Made by a program: the position numbers and the translations under genes
The notes under the pieces: generated by a model
Databases searched by the model: none
Told to the model about the DNA's origin: nothing
The model's input: only the letters and a program-made list of their open reading frames with translations
Part shown: piece after piece, positions 9,845 through 18,763 of the stretch
How positions within the stretch are numbered: the stretch's first letter is position 1
Layout: every line of letters starts with the position of its first letter
Source of the DNA: Saprospiraceae bacterium
GTDB lineage: Bacteria > Bacteroidota > Bacteroidia > Chitinophagales > Saprospiraceae
Direction: 5' to 3'
Assembly: GCA_028285085.1 (NCBI GenBank)
Contig: JANQQI010000047.1
Coordinates: forward strand, 62,001-126,000
Length of the DNA: 64,000 bases

Positions 9845-10726
9845 TTAATTGCGGGTATCTTTTCCCCAGGTGAGTTTCTCACGAATGGTGCGCAAGAAAG
9901 AATGGTTCTGGAGTTGTACCAAATTGATTTTGAAATCGCATTTGCGTACCGCTAGTTGGTAATCTGAAGTCACGGTTTCGAAGCGGGAATCCAGCGTGCA
10001 GAGAAAATTCTCGGCCCGGCCTTCTACTTCGAAAGAGATGACGGAATTGTCCGAGATCACGATGGGGCGGACGTTGAGATTATGCGGGGCGACGGGCGTG
10101 ATGACAAAATTACCAGAATTGGGCAAGATAATCGGGCCACCGCAACTTAAGGAGTAGCCCGTCGAGCCAGTTGGTGTAGAAATGATGATCCCATCAGCCC
10201 AGTACGAACTGAGATAAGCGCCGTTGATGAAGGTGTGGATAATGATCATCGAGGACGTATCGCGCTTGAGCAAGGTACAGTCATTAAGCGCGAAGCGCGT
10301 ATCTCCGAAGAGGGGGTAATTGGATTCGAGATAAATCAGCGAACGCTCTTCGAGCGTATACATGCCGCGTTCCAGCAATTCGATGGCTTCGCGGATTTTG
10401 GTTTTTTCAATACTGGCTAAAAAGCCCAAGCGCCCCAGGTTCAAGCCCATAATGGGCACATTGCTGTCTCGAATCTCCGTAATGGCCTGGAGAATGGTGC
10501 CGTCACCGCCCAGGGTAATAACGTAGTCAAATTTGCGGGCTTTGAAATCGAGATAGCCTTCAAAAATCCCCACATCTTTTTTAAACTCCACCTTACCTTG
10601 TAAGAGCTCAAGATACGGCCCGTAGATATAGATATTGATGCCCTTTTCGTGCAGAATATCCAGCAGGGCCTGCACCACTGGCAGGTCTTTGTCTTTTACC
10701 GCTTTTCCGTAGACGACAATTTGCAT
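9845..10726 (-). CDS. nadK: NAD kinase
   Basis: Phosphorylates NAD+ to NADP+ in the cytoplasm. The 293-residue protein has the family-defining LGGDGT (72-77) and, further on, the TPTGSTGYSLSCGGP loop of the NAD-binding domain. Length and both motifs fit bacterial NadK. The start ATG shares a base with the stop region of the upstream Omp85-like gene (10726), so translation is probably coupled. In Bacteroidota this gene usually lies between a CBS-domain gene and outer-membrane assembly genes, and the same order appears here. Confidence 0.96.
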   Translation of the reverse strand: MQIVVYGKAVKDKDLPVVQALLDILHEKGINIYIYGPYLELLQGKVEFKKDVGIFEGYLDFKARKFDYVITLGGDGTILQAITEIRDSNVPIMGLNLGRLGFLASIEKTKIREAIELLERGMYTLEERSLIYLESNYPLFGDTRFALNDCTLLKRDTSSMIIIHTFINGAYLSSYWADGIIISTPTGSTGYSLSCGGPIILPNSGNFVITPVAPHNLNVRPIVISDNSVISFEVEGRAENFLCTLDSRFETVTSDYQLAVRKCDFKINLVQLQNHSFLRTIREKLTWGKDTRN

Positions 10727-12132
10727 TAAAATGTAAGCTTGTAATGTAAAAATAATCCTTTTTCCCGTAAGTGATTGATGCTATATTGGAATTGAATCAC
10801 CTTGTTGTAAAAAACGACAAAATCGATCCCGATTCCGCCGCCCCAGAGCCAACTATTGACTAAGGGATTTAGCTCGTTGAACTGGGTGCTGTTGACGTAT
10901 CCGACATCATTGTTAATACTCAAAAACACTTTTAACGGCATCTGCTGAAATGCCTTAAGCGGCATAATCTTTCCCCAGCTGAAGATACGATCCATCATTT
11001 TAAATCGTACCGAAGATTTCAACATGCCGTAGTCGAGACCATCGATTACGTATAGCTCATAGCCACGGAGGAAGTCATCACGATATCCGAGGCCAAAATA
11101 GTTGTTGTAAGGCTGTGTTCCTCGGAGCAGAGATGTCTTTCCTTTGAAAACCAGCTCGGTGCTCCAATGTTGACTAAAAGTGAGATACTGAGCAAAGGTC
11201 CCCGTGACGAATAAACCATTGCGCTCGTTAAAAAGCCCTACACCATCTTTTTCCATGACGGCCGAAACGTATTGTCCCCGCATAGCATAGGGAACACGAT
11301 CCCGATTATCGAAAATATATTCGTAGCGAAGAAATAAGAGACGCTGGCGCGTAGCGCGATCCAGAAAGTAGTTGGGATTGAGCTCCTGAATAACGAAATC
11401 GGTGATTTTATTTTGCTGGTACTCGATCTTTGCGTAGTGATAATTCCGGCGCTTCGGTCGGTAGAAAAAGCTCAGTCCGGCCCGGAAGCGTTGCAAGGGA
11501 AATTCTCCCTCGCGCCGCTCGAAGAGGAGCTTATTGCCCTCTGTACGGTAGGCGATTTCTCGATTGCGGGCGTAGAAAAACTCCCCAATGATTCCGTAAG
11601 TCTGATTTTGGTTCAGAGGAGGGAGCGTATAAACCAGTTCGTATTTTTGAGTATACCCAAATTGCGTGACCAGTTTGAGCGGATCCTTGTTGCCGGTAGT
11701 GTTGAGATGGTAAAAACGTAAGCCATAATTGACTCGTCTTAAAGAGCGATTTTGCTCTTCCCACCAGACGTTGAAATTACGATCGGCCAGTTCGAAGATG
11801 GGAAAAGGAAAGATATACCAGGCTTCTTGTAAGTCGATGAATAAATCAATACGCTGGTTGGTGTAATCCCAGTTCTTAATGTTGATTTTGGCCCAGGCGA
11901 AAAGGGCCGTATTCATGAGGAAAAGTTGATTCTGTGAGAGTCGATTTGATAATTCTGCCAGTGGAATCGTATCTCCTACTTGAAAGTCCAATTCCCGATA
12001 AACGATGCGGTCTTTGGTCTTTTGGTTGCCGGTGATTTTAATATCGTTGACCACCACGATATCCGACTGGGCAGCAAGCCACAACGGCCCCAGGACAAAG
12101 AGCAACCAAAAGCCGAATGATTTCCACACCAT
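10726..12132 (-). CDS. Omp85/BamA-like outer membrane protein with one POTRA domain
   Basis: 468 residues. After a signal peptide (ending WLAAQS) comes a POTRA-like segment (about 25-110: VVNDIKITGNQKTKDRIVYRELDF), and then a C-terminal beta-barrel with many alternating aromatic strands (about 180-468), including FDNRDRVPYAMRGQY, which resembles the surface-antigen motif region of Omp85 proteins. It ends in an aromatic residue (LTF), as barrel proteins do. It is shorter than BamA (~800) and has one POTRA, so it is a TamA/BamA relative rather than BamA itself. It is co-directional with, and overlaps, nadK. The function is likely outer-membrane protein or lipid handling, by inference. Confidence 0.85.
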   Translation of the reverse strand: MVWKSFGFWLLFVLGPLWLAAQSDIVVVNDIKITGNQKTKDRIVYRELDFQVGDTIPLAELSNRLSQNQLFLMNTALFAWAKINIKNWDYTNQRIDLFIDLQEAWYIFPFPIFELADRNFNVWWEEQNRSLRRVNYGLRFYHLNTTGNKDPLKLVTQFGYTQKYELVYTLPPLNQNQTYGIIGEFFYARNREIAYRTEGNKLLFERREGEFPLQRFRAGLSFFYRPKRRNYHYAKIEYQQNKITDFVIQELNPNYFLDRATRQRLLFLRYEYIFDNRDRVPYAMRGQYVSAVMEKDGVGLFNERNGLFVTGTFAQYLTFSQHWSTELVFKGKTSLLRGTQPYNNYFGLGYRDDFLRGYELYVIDGLDYGMLKSSVRFKMMDRIFSWGKIMPLKAFQQMPLKVFLSINNDVGYVNSTQFNELNPLVNSWLWGGGIGIDFVVFYNKVIQFQYSINHLREKGLFLHYKLTF

Positions 12133-12279
12133 AGTCGATCAAAATATGGCGCAAGTTAGGGATTTCGGGCTCAATTTGAGTGATCCGATGTTCTAGAAAA
12201 AAAATAAGAGAGATGTTAGTAGTGGGAATGGTAAGCATAGACACTTTAAACCCACTTTTCCTTTTTCTGCAACAATTTT

Positions 12280-12939
12280 CTAAATATTCAAATAGCTCAT
12301 CAACGAATCGTAGCGCTCTCGTAAGGTCTCAAAGTATTCGGTCTCCTGGAAAGAGGCTTTGATTTGGTAATCGTAGCGATTGAAAGTCGCGATAATGGAT
12401 TGAATATCCTGGCGATTGACCTTGATGGTAACATCAATCTTGGTGGAATCGAGATTGGTGGTGATGAAGCTACTAAGGACGGCGGCATTTTCAGACTCGA
12501 CAATGCGCGCAATTTCTGAGAGCGAATAATCTCTTTTGCTCATCTCAAGCACAATGATACTTCCTGGCTCGGTGAAAGAACCGATACCGGCAAAAAAGCG
12601 CAGCAAATCATCCTGTGAGACTAACCCTAGGTAATTGTCTTCGTGATCAACTACGGGAATGACGGTGAGGTTGAATTCACTCATGATGCGCATTAATTCA
12701 AAGATGTGATCATCATTCTTGACGTAAGGGCGCTTCATAGAGAGTTGGAACGATCCCACCGGCTCCGCCACATCGTGGGCAAGGATGTCATCCTCGGAGA
12801 TCAGCCCAAGGAGTTGCTTATTATTGACAATAGGGAGGTGCTTGACGTAGAAATCACTCATCGTGCTGAGGGCTTCTTCGCCACTATCTGAAGTTTTGAG
12901 TGGAATGATAGTCTGGGATAATAAATTAGCTGCGATCAT
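12280..12939 (-). CDS. CBS-domain pair protein with ACT-like C-terminus
   Basis: 219-residue cytosolic protein. Two CBS domains span roughly 1-60 and 70-125 (each ending in a 'hxGLISxDDhL' motif: LLGLISEDDIL, YLGLVSQDDLL). A C-terminal region (about 130-219) resembles an ACT-like regulatory fold, as in AcuB-type proteins. CBS pairs bind adenosine ligands. The gene is conserved beside nadK in Bacteroidota, so a role connected to adenine-nucleotide/NAD sensing is plausible but unproven. 147 bp separate it from the downstream Omp85-like gene. Confidence 0.9.
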   Translation of the reverse strand: MIAANLLSQTIIPLKTSDSGEEALSTMSDFYVKHLPIVNNKQLLGLISEDDILAHDVAEPVGSFQLSMKRPYVKNDDHIFELMRIMSEFNLTVIPVVDHEDNYLGLVSQDDLLRFFAGIGSFTEPGSIIVLEMSKRDYSLSEIARIVESENAAVLSSFITTNLDSTKIDVTIKVNRQDIQSIIATFNRYDYQIKASFQETEYFETLRERYDSLMSYLNI

Positions 12940-13401
12940 GACGTGTGTTTTTCCTCAGTGTCTGTAGTTATGTTTAGCATGGTTCACATATAATGCCAAA
13001 ACCTATTGATTGAACGACAACAAAGATAGTCGAAGTATATTAATCTAGCACATATAACTGCACTTCTGGTAAAGAAGTTTTTCAAGGACTTGGTAATCTT
13101 AGTAAGCAGCGTGTCAAATACGTTTTTTTGTCAAAAATGAGAAAGGCCTTGTGCTTTAAAATAGATTGGCATATATTGGATGAAAATTACTTTTCTGCCC
13201 ATCTTCTGATTATTCACACCTTTTTTATTTAGTCCTTAATTGTTTTGTTAAACGACTGATTATCAGTTGCCTTTGTTGTTCTTTATGCTTGCTGCAAAGC
13301 GTGCTTTTAGAACAATTGTCTTTCTTTTTCTCGATACTAAAGGTCTTGACCTGAGTACGAGCGGTCACCGTATTTTCTAAACTTAAATTATAATTAAAAC
13401 T
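12940..13401. other. 462-bp intergenic region with divergent promoters
   Basis: No coding sequence was seen. The left part should hold the leftward CBS-gene promoter. The right part holds a rightward promoter (13149-13179) and a ~220-nt leader of the tail-fibre-like gene, both duplicated upstream of its paralogue at 17509. A near-palindrome ACTGAT-T-ATCAGT lies at 13255-13267 inside the leader. Confidence 0.7.
13149..13179 (+). promoter_or_regulatory. Bacteroidota-type promoter of the first tail-fibre-like gene
   Basis: TTG (13149-13151), 20 nt, then TATATTGG (13172-13179). This fits the TTTG / TAnnTTTG pattern of the Bacteroidota primary sigma factor. The surrounding 33 bp match the paralogous upstream region at 17256-17288 at 27 positions, with the same spacing to a second conserved block, which supports function. 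It implies a leader of about 215 nt. Confidence 0.6.
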
Positions 13402-14637
13402 ATGAAAAAAATTAATGTAAATCTTCGCCCCAATCGTACGATTATTTTGTCCTTTTTATGGCTATTTATCGGTACAGTGGTCACCTATGCCCAATGGAAC
13501 CCTACGCCATCAGATCCTACCACCTCGATTTATCGTACAGGCAAAGTGGGGATTGGAATGACTAATGCATCTTACGCTCAGCTTCAAGTCGAGCAGGAAA
13601 TCTTAAATGTACTACCCGGACAAGAAATTGGCATTATTCCAACCTTCCGTCTTCAACGAAACTTCAACACGACCTTTGACAATAACACATACGCCTGGGA
13701 TTTCTTTGCGAACGAATCTTTGTCTATCAAAACGGGAGATGGTAATGCTTTTGCTCTGGCCATGCGACTGAATAAAAATGCGTTGCAGGTGGCCGGTGAT
13801 GAGTTGGTACTTGGCTATGGCGGTACTACCACAAAGGATAATTTAACTATGGGATTTAGTGATACGTACAATGGACACTTTATTGGTTTCAATGGCACGT
13901 ATCATTCCGCGGGCACTTTTCAGGGCTTGTACGGCAAAGCAGCAATTCACTCTTCGGACGATGGGAGTCTGTATTTCCTGACTCAGCCGACGGGTGGCTT
14001 TATTGCTCCCGCCGAGAATCGACGTTTCACCTTGACCCCGGACGGAGAGGCTATCGTTGGTGATTCTGAGAATAATCAGGTGTTAAAAGTGGTTTCCAGA
14101 TCAGAATCTATTCTCCAATTGGCACACAGAATGGATGGGGCCAATTATGAGATACTGCGTAATGATGATAGTGAATTGGAGTTTCGTGGCGGGACTAGTG
14201 GTTCTGGTTCGGCTTTACCACGATTAATGCTGCTTAATAGCGGCGGTCAATTGATGATTGGTACTAGTAATTCACCTAATACAATAGATGGTGGCATTAC
14301 TGATATTAGTGACTATCATTTATACGTTGCGGGAGGCATTCTCTCTGAAGAAGTCCGAGTACGAACCGGATGGGCCGACTACGTCTTTGAGAAGGATTAT
14401 GATTTGCTTCCACTCAAGCAGGTTAAAACTCACATCGAAACCCACGGTCACTTACATAATACGCCTTCCGCCGAGCAGATTGAAAATGGTGGCCTGGAAC
14501 TCGGTAGCATGACCGTCAACCAGCAAGAAAAAATTGAAGAGTTGTTTTTGCATCTGATCGCGATGCAGGAAAAAATGGATGCTTTAGAAGCAAAGAATAA
14601 AGCATTGGAGCAAAAGCTGGAAAGGTTAGAGCGTTAA
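13402..14637 (+). CDS. Secreted tail-fibre-like protein (paralogue 1)
   Basis: 411 residues. A long signal peptide ends VTYAQ. Next is 'TTSIYRTGKVGIGM', the entry motif of Bacteroidota tail-fibre-like surface proteins, a beta-rich middle, and a C-terminal region resembling the intramolecular-chaperone (endosialidase/S74-like) end of these proteins: YDLLPLKQVKTHIETHGHLHNTPSAEQ, then a leucine-zipper-like coiled coil (about 375-411). The S74 Ser/Lys autoproteolysis motif is not evident. It is probably a trimeric fibrous exported protein. The closest relative is the gene at 17509, aligned over the full length. No phage genes are nearby, so it is a host surface protein rather than a prophage part. 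Confidence 0.8.
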   Translation: MKKINVNLRPNRTIILSFLWLFIGTVVTYAQWNPTPSDPTTSIYRTGKVGIGMTNASYAQLQVEQEILNVLPGQEIGIIPTFRLQRNFNTTFDNNTYAWDFFANESLSIKTGDGNAFALAMRLNKNALQVAGDELVLGYGGTTTKDNLTMGFSDTYNGHFIGFNGTYHSAGTFQGLYGKAAIHSSDDGSLYFLTQPTGGFIAPAENRRFTLTPDGEAIVGDSENNQVLKVVSRSESILQLAHRMDGANYEILRNDDSELEFRGGTSGSGSALPRLMLLNSGGQLMIGTSNSPNTIDGGITDISDYHLYVAGGILSEEVRVRTGWADYVFEKDYDLLPLKQVKTHIETHGHLHNTPSAEQIENGGLELGSMTVNQQEKIEELFLHLIAMQEKMDALEAKNKALEQKLERLER

Positions 14638-14810
14638 TGACGGCTTGAACGATTTATAATTCATCTTTTATTGACGATTCCTTGCTTAAATGATAGACGA
14701 TAAAATCTTGCGCCTGACCAGTGGTGAAAGGTTATGCTCATTCTGAAAAGCTGCGCGTTATCGCCTGACATTGCGTAGAGGTATCGGTCAATAGTTTAAA
14801 ACGATTTATA

Positions 14811-17117
14811 ATGAAAAAAATATTAATTTCTATAATCCTGTTTTGCTCTGTGATAGTTGTCTATAGCCAAAACAACTGTTCGGGAGTACAAAATACGGCT
14901 CCAGAATCTACCATCTCGGTATTTGACTGGACCGCTCCGGTGTACAGTGGTGTGTACATTGAGGTAGATAACGTAACACAGGAAATCTTTCCTCGATCTC
15001 CTTTTTATTTCGGTGATTCCGACGAAAATATTAATCATCTTTCAACCGCAATTGTAAAAGATTTTTTAGAAAGTGATGGATGGGTATTATTGCACACCAA
15101 TTTTGAAACAATCGTCGAGAGTGACCCTAATAATCAAACACGTGGCGTTTCCGTACCATCATTCGCTTTATACAATCGGTATGAATCTTTAGTCCGTACC
15201 TTTTTCTACATTACATCGAGTCTGGATGTCGACGAAGGCTATAATAAAGCGCGAGTGACGATGCGGTTTACAGATTCTCCGGGCACCAGCCAAGATTATG
15301 TTAGTGCCTTATTAGCACCGGTAAATCCGCCCTTGAAAGGCCTGCCCGGTTTCGATAAAGGCTTGGAAATGACGGTTCCCAATTTTTATGAAAACGGAGG
15401 AGATTACTGGCTGTACGCTGACTTTCCGGTCTATTATGATCCGTGTACGTGCGAATACCCCTCAGCAGTAGTTGTACAACCTTTTTTAGTCGATGTCCAA
15501 CAAGTGGACTTGGATATGGTCGGAGGAGGAACCATTTTTCCTCAAAAGATTATTTCTAATGGGAATGTGCAATCCAATCCTTTTAATGCCGTCATAAACA
15601 CCCTTTCCGAGGGGCAAAAACAAGGTGATAAGGTATCAAAGGCGCTTGATGGGTTCATCTCTGGGATCGAAAGTGTTGGTCAACTGTTCGACTTCTCAGC
15701 GGCACAGACCTCCAATGCCGATGGCGAAGGCGAAAAGAAGGCCGATGAGAGTATCAAAAAAGGCTTCAAACTACCTAAGTGGTTGAAATCCATTCCTAAG
15801 ATTGGAAAATTTACCACGATCCTGCAGTACCTAACGGGCGGAGGTAAAAAAACGGCAAAATCTACGCCTTCCAGCTATGAAACTAATCTTAGCTTTGATA
15901 TCACCGGGGAGGTGACCAGTGGTGACGAATTCCAAAATCTATACTTTTATACACCGGGATCTGCCTGGCATACTACGGCGGCTTCTGATCCCAACTTTGA
16001 GCCAGTGTATAATAATATCCTGGGTACTTTTGCTTTGCTAAAATTACCAGTGGTGAAGTATCGATCTTATGGTAGTTCTTCCGGGAATTATTATCAATTT
16101 AAAGACGATCTGACTTACGCTATCAACCCGGCTTCCGGTTTATCTCAAACGCCAGTTGATATCAAAGCTGCTCTAGTGTTTGAAGGCTGCCATAAGTCTG
16201 CTTTTTATCTACAGGGACAGCCTCCATTTGCGGCCTCGGATTTGTACATCACAGAAAATTTGGACAACGGTATGGTGACGCTACAGACACCTCTCCTGCC
16301 ACTGGGCTGTTTGAATGACTACGTGGTGGACTTGAACTGGTTGACCGCCAATAGCAGTTGTGAACCTGAAGTACGTTTGAAGGTGATGGTGGCCATGGAA
16401 CGTGACCCCAACGATTATTTCTACGACCCGGATGCGGAGGACGTCATCTTCACCGCCAATTATGATGTCGTATTAATTGAGGATACTTCTATTGAAGATA
16501 GTGAAATTGATAATTATCAAATTAATACGCAAATCCTCTCGGATTTGACTTTGACGCAAAGCGAAACAGTTTATGCTTGGTCTACGATTGAAATTAGTGC
16601 CGACATTAATCCGATGAATAATCTATTGACTTATGTCGCCGGCTCAGAAATTATTATTGAGCCGAGTGTCAATGGCGGTAGTTTGTTAAATGCAATGGAT
16701 TTAGTGATCGGTTATCCGCCGGAGTGCGATGAAGTTATTGATCCCCAGTCCAGCGCAGAAGTAGCTAACTTTTGTACAGGTGGTCTTTATGATCCTGCAA
16801 CGACTGGCCTCCGAGAGGAGTCCCCACCATCTTTGCGTAATCAATTTGAAACGGATGTGGGTACACTGGATATAGCCGTTGGACCAAATCCTTTTGCGGA
16901 GTCGGTGACCATAAATTACACCGTCGAAAAAGATACCAAGGCAAAAATTGTCATCATGAATGCGCTGGGTCAAATCGTCAAAGATTTGGATGTTACTTTG
17001 TATCGAGGTGATCAACTACAGAAAACACTCGACACCTCAGATTTAGAAAAAGGCTTTTATTTATTTTCTTTAAACATTGGAGAAGTTACAGAGTCTTTTA
17101 AGTTGACAAAATTGTAA
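14811..17117 (+). CDS. Secreted T9SS cargo protein of unknown function
   Basis: 768 residues with a signal peptide (MKKILISIILF... ending VYSQ) and a C-terminal T9SS type A domain (about 690-768; VGPNPFAESVTINY ... GFYLFSLNIGEVTESFKLTKL). The middle is beta-rich with a lysine-rich, helical insertion near residues 300-345 (KKADESIKKGFKLPKWLKSIPK). I recognise no catalytic motif. The gene lies between the two tail-fibre-like paralogues and is co-directional with them. A 13-bp direct repeat (AACGATTTATAAT) occurs at 14648-14660 and again over the start codon at 14800-14812. It might be an adhesin or scaffold, but that is a guess. Confidence 0.8.
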   Translation: MKKILISIILFCSVIVVYSQNNCSGVQNTAPESTISVFDWTAPVYSGVYIEVDNVTQEIFPRSPFYFGDSDENINHLSTAIVKDFLESDGWVLLHTNFETIVESDPNNQTRGVSVPSFALYNRYESLVRTFFYITSSLDVDEGYNKARVTMRFTDSPGTSQDYVSALLAPVNPPLKGLPGFDKGLEMTVPNFYENGGDYWLYADFPVYYDPCTCEYPSAVVVQPFLVDVQQVDLDMVGGGTIFPQKIISNGNVQSNPFNAVINTLSEGQKQGDKVSKALDGFISGIESVGQLFDFSAAQTSNADGEGEKKADESIKKGFKLPKWLKSIPKIGKFTTILQYLTGGGKKTAKSTPSSYETNLSFDITGEVTSGDEFQNLYFYTPGSAWHTTAASDPNFEPVYNNILGTFALLKLPVVKYRSYGSSSGNYYQFKDDLTYAINPASGLSQTPVDIKAALVFEGCHKSAFYLQGQPPFAASDLYITENLDNGMVTLQTPLLPLGCLNDYVVDLNWLTANSSCEPEVRLKVMVAMERDPNDYFYDPDAEDVIFTANYDVVLIEDTSIEDSEIDNYQINTQILSDLTLTQSETVYAWSTIEISADINPMNNLLTYVAGSEIIIEPSVNGGSLLNAMDLVIGYPPECDEVIDPQSSAEVANFCTGGLYDPATTGLREESPPSLRNQFETDVGTLDIAVGPNPFAESVTINYTVEKDTKAKIVIMNALGQIVKDLDVTLYRGDQLQKTLDTSDLEKGFYLFSLNIGEVTESFKLTKL

Positions 17118-17161
17118 AGGGATAAAATCTTTAGCAAGATTCTAAAGCTCATTTTAATGAT

Positions 17162-17206
17162 AAACACCCTGTTGTGGATAAATGTACACAGCAGGGTGTT
17201 TTTTAT
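17162..17206 (+). terminator. Strong rho-independent terminator
   Basis: A 15-bp stem pairs 17162-17176 with 17187-17201 (AAACACCCTG core, one G-U pair) around a 10-nt loop, followed by a T-rich tail. It ends the transcript of the T9SS protein gene at 14811. Confidence 0.9.
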
Positions 17207-17256
17207 TTTTAACCGGGTGAATTAATTATTTATTTACGAAAAAATGGATTGATCTC

Positions 17257-17287
17257 TTGTGCCTTAATTTAGATTCGCATATATTGA
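17257..17287 (+). promoter_or_regulatory. Bacteroidota-type promoter of the second tail-fibre-like gene
   Basis: TTG (17257-17259), 20 nt, TATATTGA (17280-17287). It is the duplicated counterpart of the promoter at 13149. From it the conserved block CTGATTACCAGTTG (17364-17377) lies at exactly the same distance as in copy 1, and the start codon follows at almost the same distance (145 against 146 bp). The rest of the 17207-17508 gap holds no gene. Confidence 0.6.
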
Positions 17288-17508
17288 CATTGTTATTTAC
17301 TTCTCATATACCCCTTCTTTTCTCGTATACCTTTCTTTTTATAACTTTTTCGCTTTTAACTATCTGATTACCAGTTGTTTGCTTTGGTGTTTGCAGTAGC
17401 TGTACACCATTAATCCGGAATGGCCATTCCTCTCTTTACCTATATCGAAGTTACGAGCTTCGGTATGGGCTGTAACTCTATTTTTTAACCAGTTAATTTT
17501 TTAAAGCA

Positions 17509-18750
17509 ATGGATCAATTTTTTGCATTTCGGACACTTAAATCACACGTTTTTTTTGTATTTCTTTTTTCTCTTTTAGGAATGCCGCTTGTTCAGGCGCA
17601 GTGGAATCCAACCATCGCCACTCCAACAACTTCGATTTATCGAGAAGGAAAAGTAGGCATTGGTATGACGACCGTACCTTACTCGCAATTACATGTCACA
17701 CAAGAAATCCTTGATGTTTTACCGGGACAAGAAATTGGTGTGATCCCGACCTTGCGCTTGCAGCGTGATTACAATACCGTTTTTAATAATGACACCTACA
17801 CCTGGGATTTTTTCCCCAACCAAGGGCTGACGCTTAAAGCGGGAGATGGCATTACATCAGAATCGGCATTGCGCATCAGCACCATTGCTCTTGAGGCAGC
17901 GGGAAAAGAACTGGTGTTAGGACACTTTAATGCCAATACCTTGGACCGAATGACCATTACACAAAACGGCTTTTACAACGGCTATTATCTTGGTTTTAAT
18001 GGTACTTATTCCTCTGGGAACTTCATCACTGGACCAGCCGGAGCAGGTAAAGCTGTTATTCAATCCTCTACGGATGGTAGCCTTTATTTCATTACGAAGG
18101 GAGCCGGTAGCGCTATTGGCCCTTTCGAGAATCATCGACTGACTTTAACCCCTGACGGAGAGGCGATCATTGGTGACACCGAATCTAGTCAATTTTTAAA
18201 AGTGGTCTCTAAGTCTGAATCTATTCTCCAGTTAGGAAATAGCATGGGCGGGGATAATTATGAGATCCTAAGGAATGGTGACGGTCTATTAGAATTTCGC
18301 GGTGGTGCAAGTGGATCGGGTTCAGCTTTACCACAGTTAATGTTGCTCAATGACGATGGGGAACTTATGATCGGGACAGATAAGTCTCCTAACTCACTAG
18401 ATGGTGGCACTACAGATCTTAGCGCTTACCATTTATATGTCGCTGGTGGCATCCTCACCGAAGAGGTACGTGTTCGAACGGGCTGGGCTGATCATGTTTT
18501 TGAGGCTGATTATGAGCTTCTTCCTTTGGAACAAGTTAAAACCCACATTAAAACTCATGGCCATCTACACAATACGCCATCCGCTGAAAGAATTGAAAAT
18601 GGTGGCTTAGAGCTAGGTAGTATGACCGTAAACCAGCAGGAAAAGATAGAAGAAATATTCTTACACTTGATCGACTTGAAAGAAAAGGTTAATGCCTTGG
18701 AGGCCGAAAATGAAGCTCTAAAACAAGAGTTGGAAGCATTGAATCAGTAA
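17509..18750 (+). CDS. Secreted tail-fibre-like protein (paralogue 2)
   Basis: 413 residues, collinear with the product of 13402: signal peptide (ending LVQAQ), the NPT...TTSIYREGKVGIGM entry motif, a beta-rich body, a TGWADHVFEADYELLPLEQVK segment and a C-terminal coiled coil (about 375-413). The two proteins share long identical stretches such as LPGQEIG and the NGGLELGSMTVNQQEKIEE block, with most divergence in the middle, as expected for exposed fibre regions. The ATG at 17509 is the obvious start. The gene ends 13 bp before the protease gene at 18764, suggesting a two-gene transcript. Confidence 0.82.
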   Translation: MDQFFAFRTLKSHVFFVFLFSLLGMPLVQAQWNPTIATPTTSIYREGKVGIGMTTVPYSQLHVTQEILDVLPGQEIGVIPTLRLQRDYNTVFNNDTYTWDFFPNQGLTLKAGDGITSESALRISTIALEAAGKELVLGHFNANTLDRMTITQNGFYNGYYLGFNGTYSSGNFITGPAGAGKAVIQSSTDGSLYFITKGAGSAIGPFENHRLTLTPDGEAIIGDTESSQFLKVVSKSESILQLGNSMGGDNYEILRNGDGLLEFRGGASGSGSALPQLMLLNDDGELMIGTDKSPNSLDGGTTDLSAYHLYVAGGILTEEVRVRTGWADHVFEADYELLPLEQVKTHIKTHGHLHNTPSAERIENGGLELGSMTVNQQEKIEEIFLHLIDLKEKVNALEAENEALKQELEALNQ

Positions 18751-18763
18751 TTAAAAAATAACA

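Noticed and set aside
13402-18750. Prophage, because of tail-fibre-like proteins
   Set aside because: Both proteins have signal peptides and T9SS neighbours; no capsid, terminase, portal or integrase genes are present.
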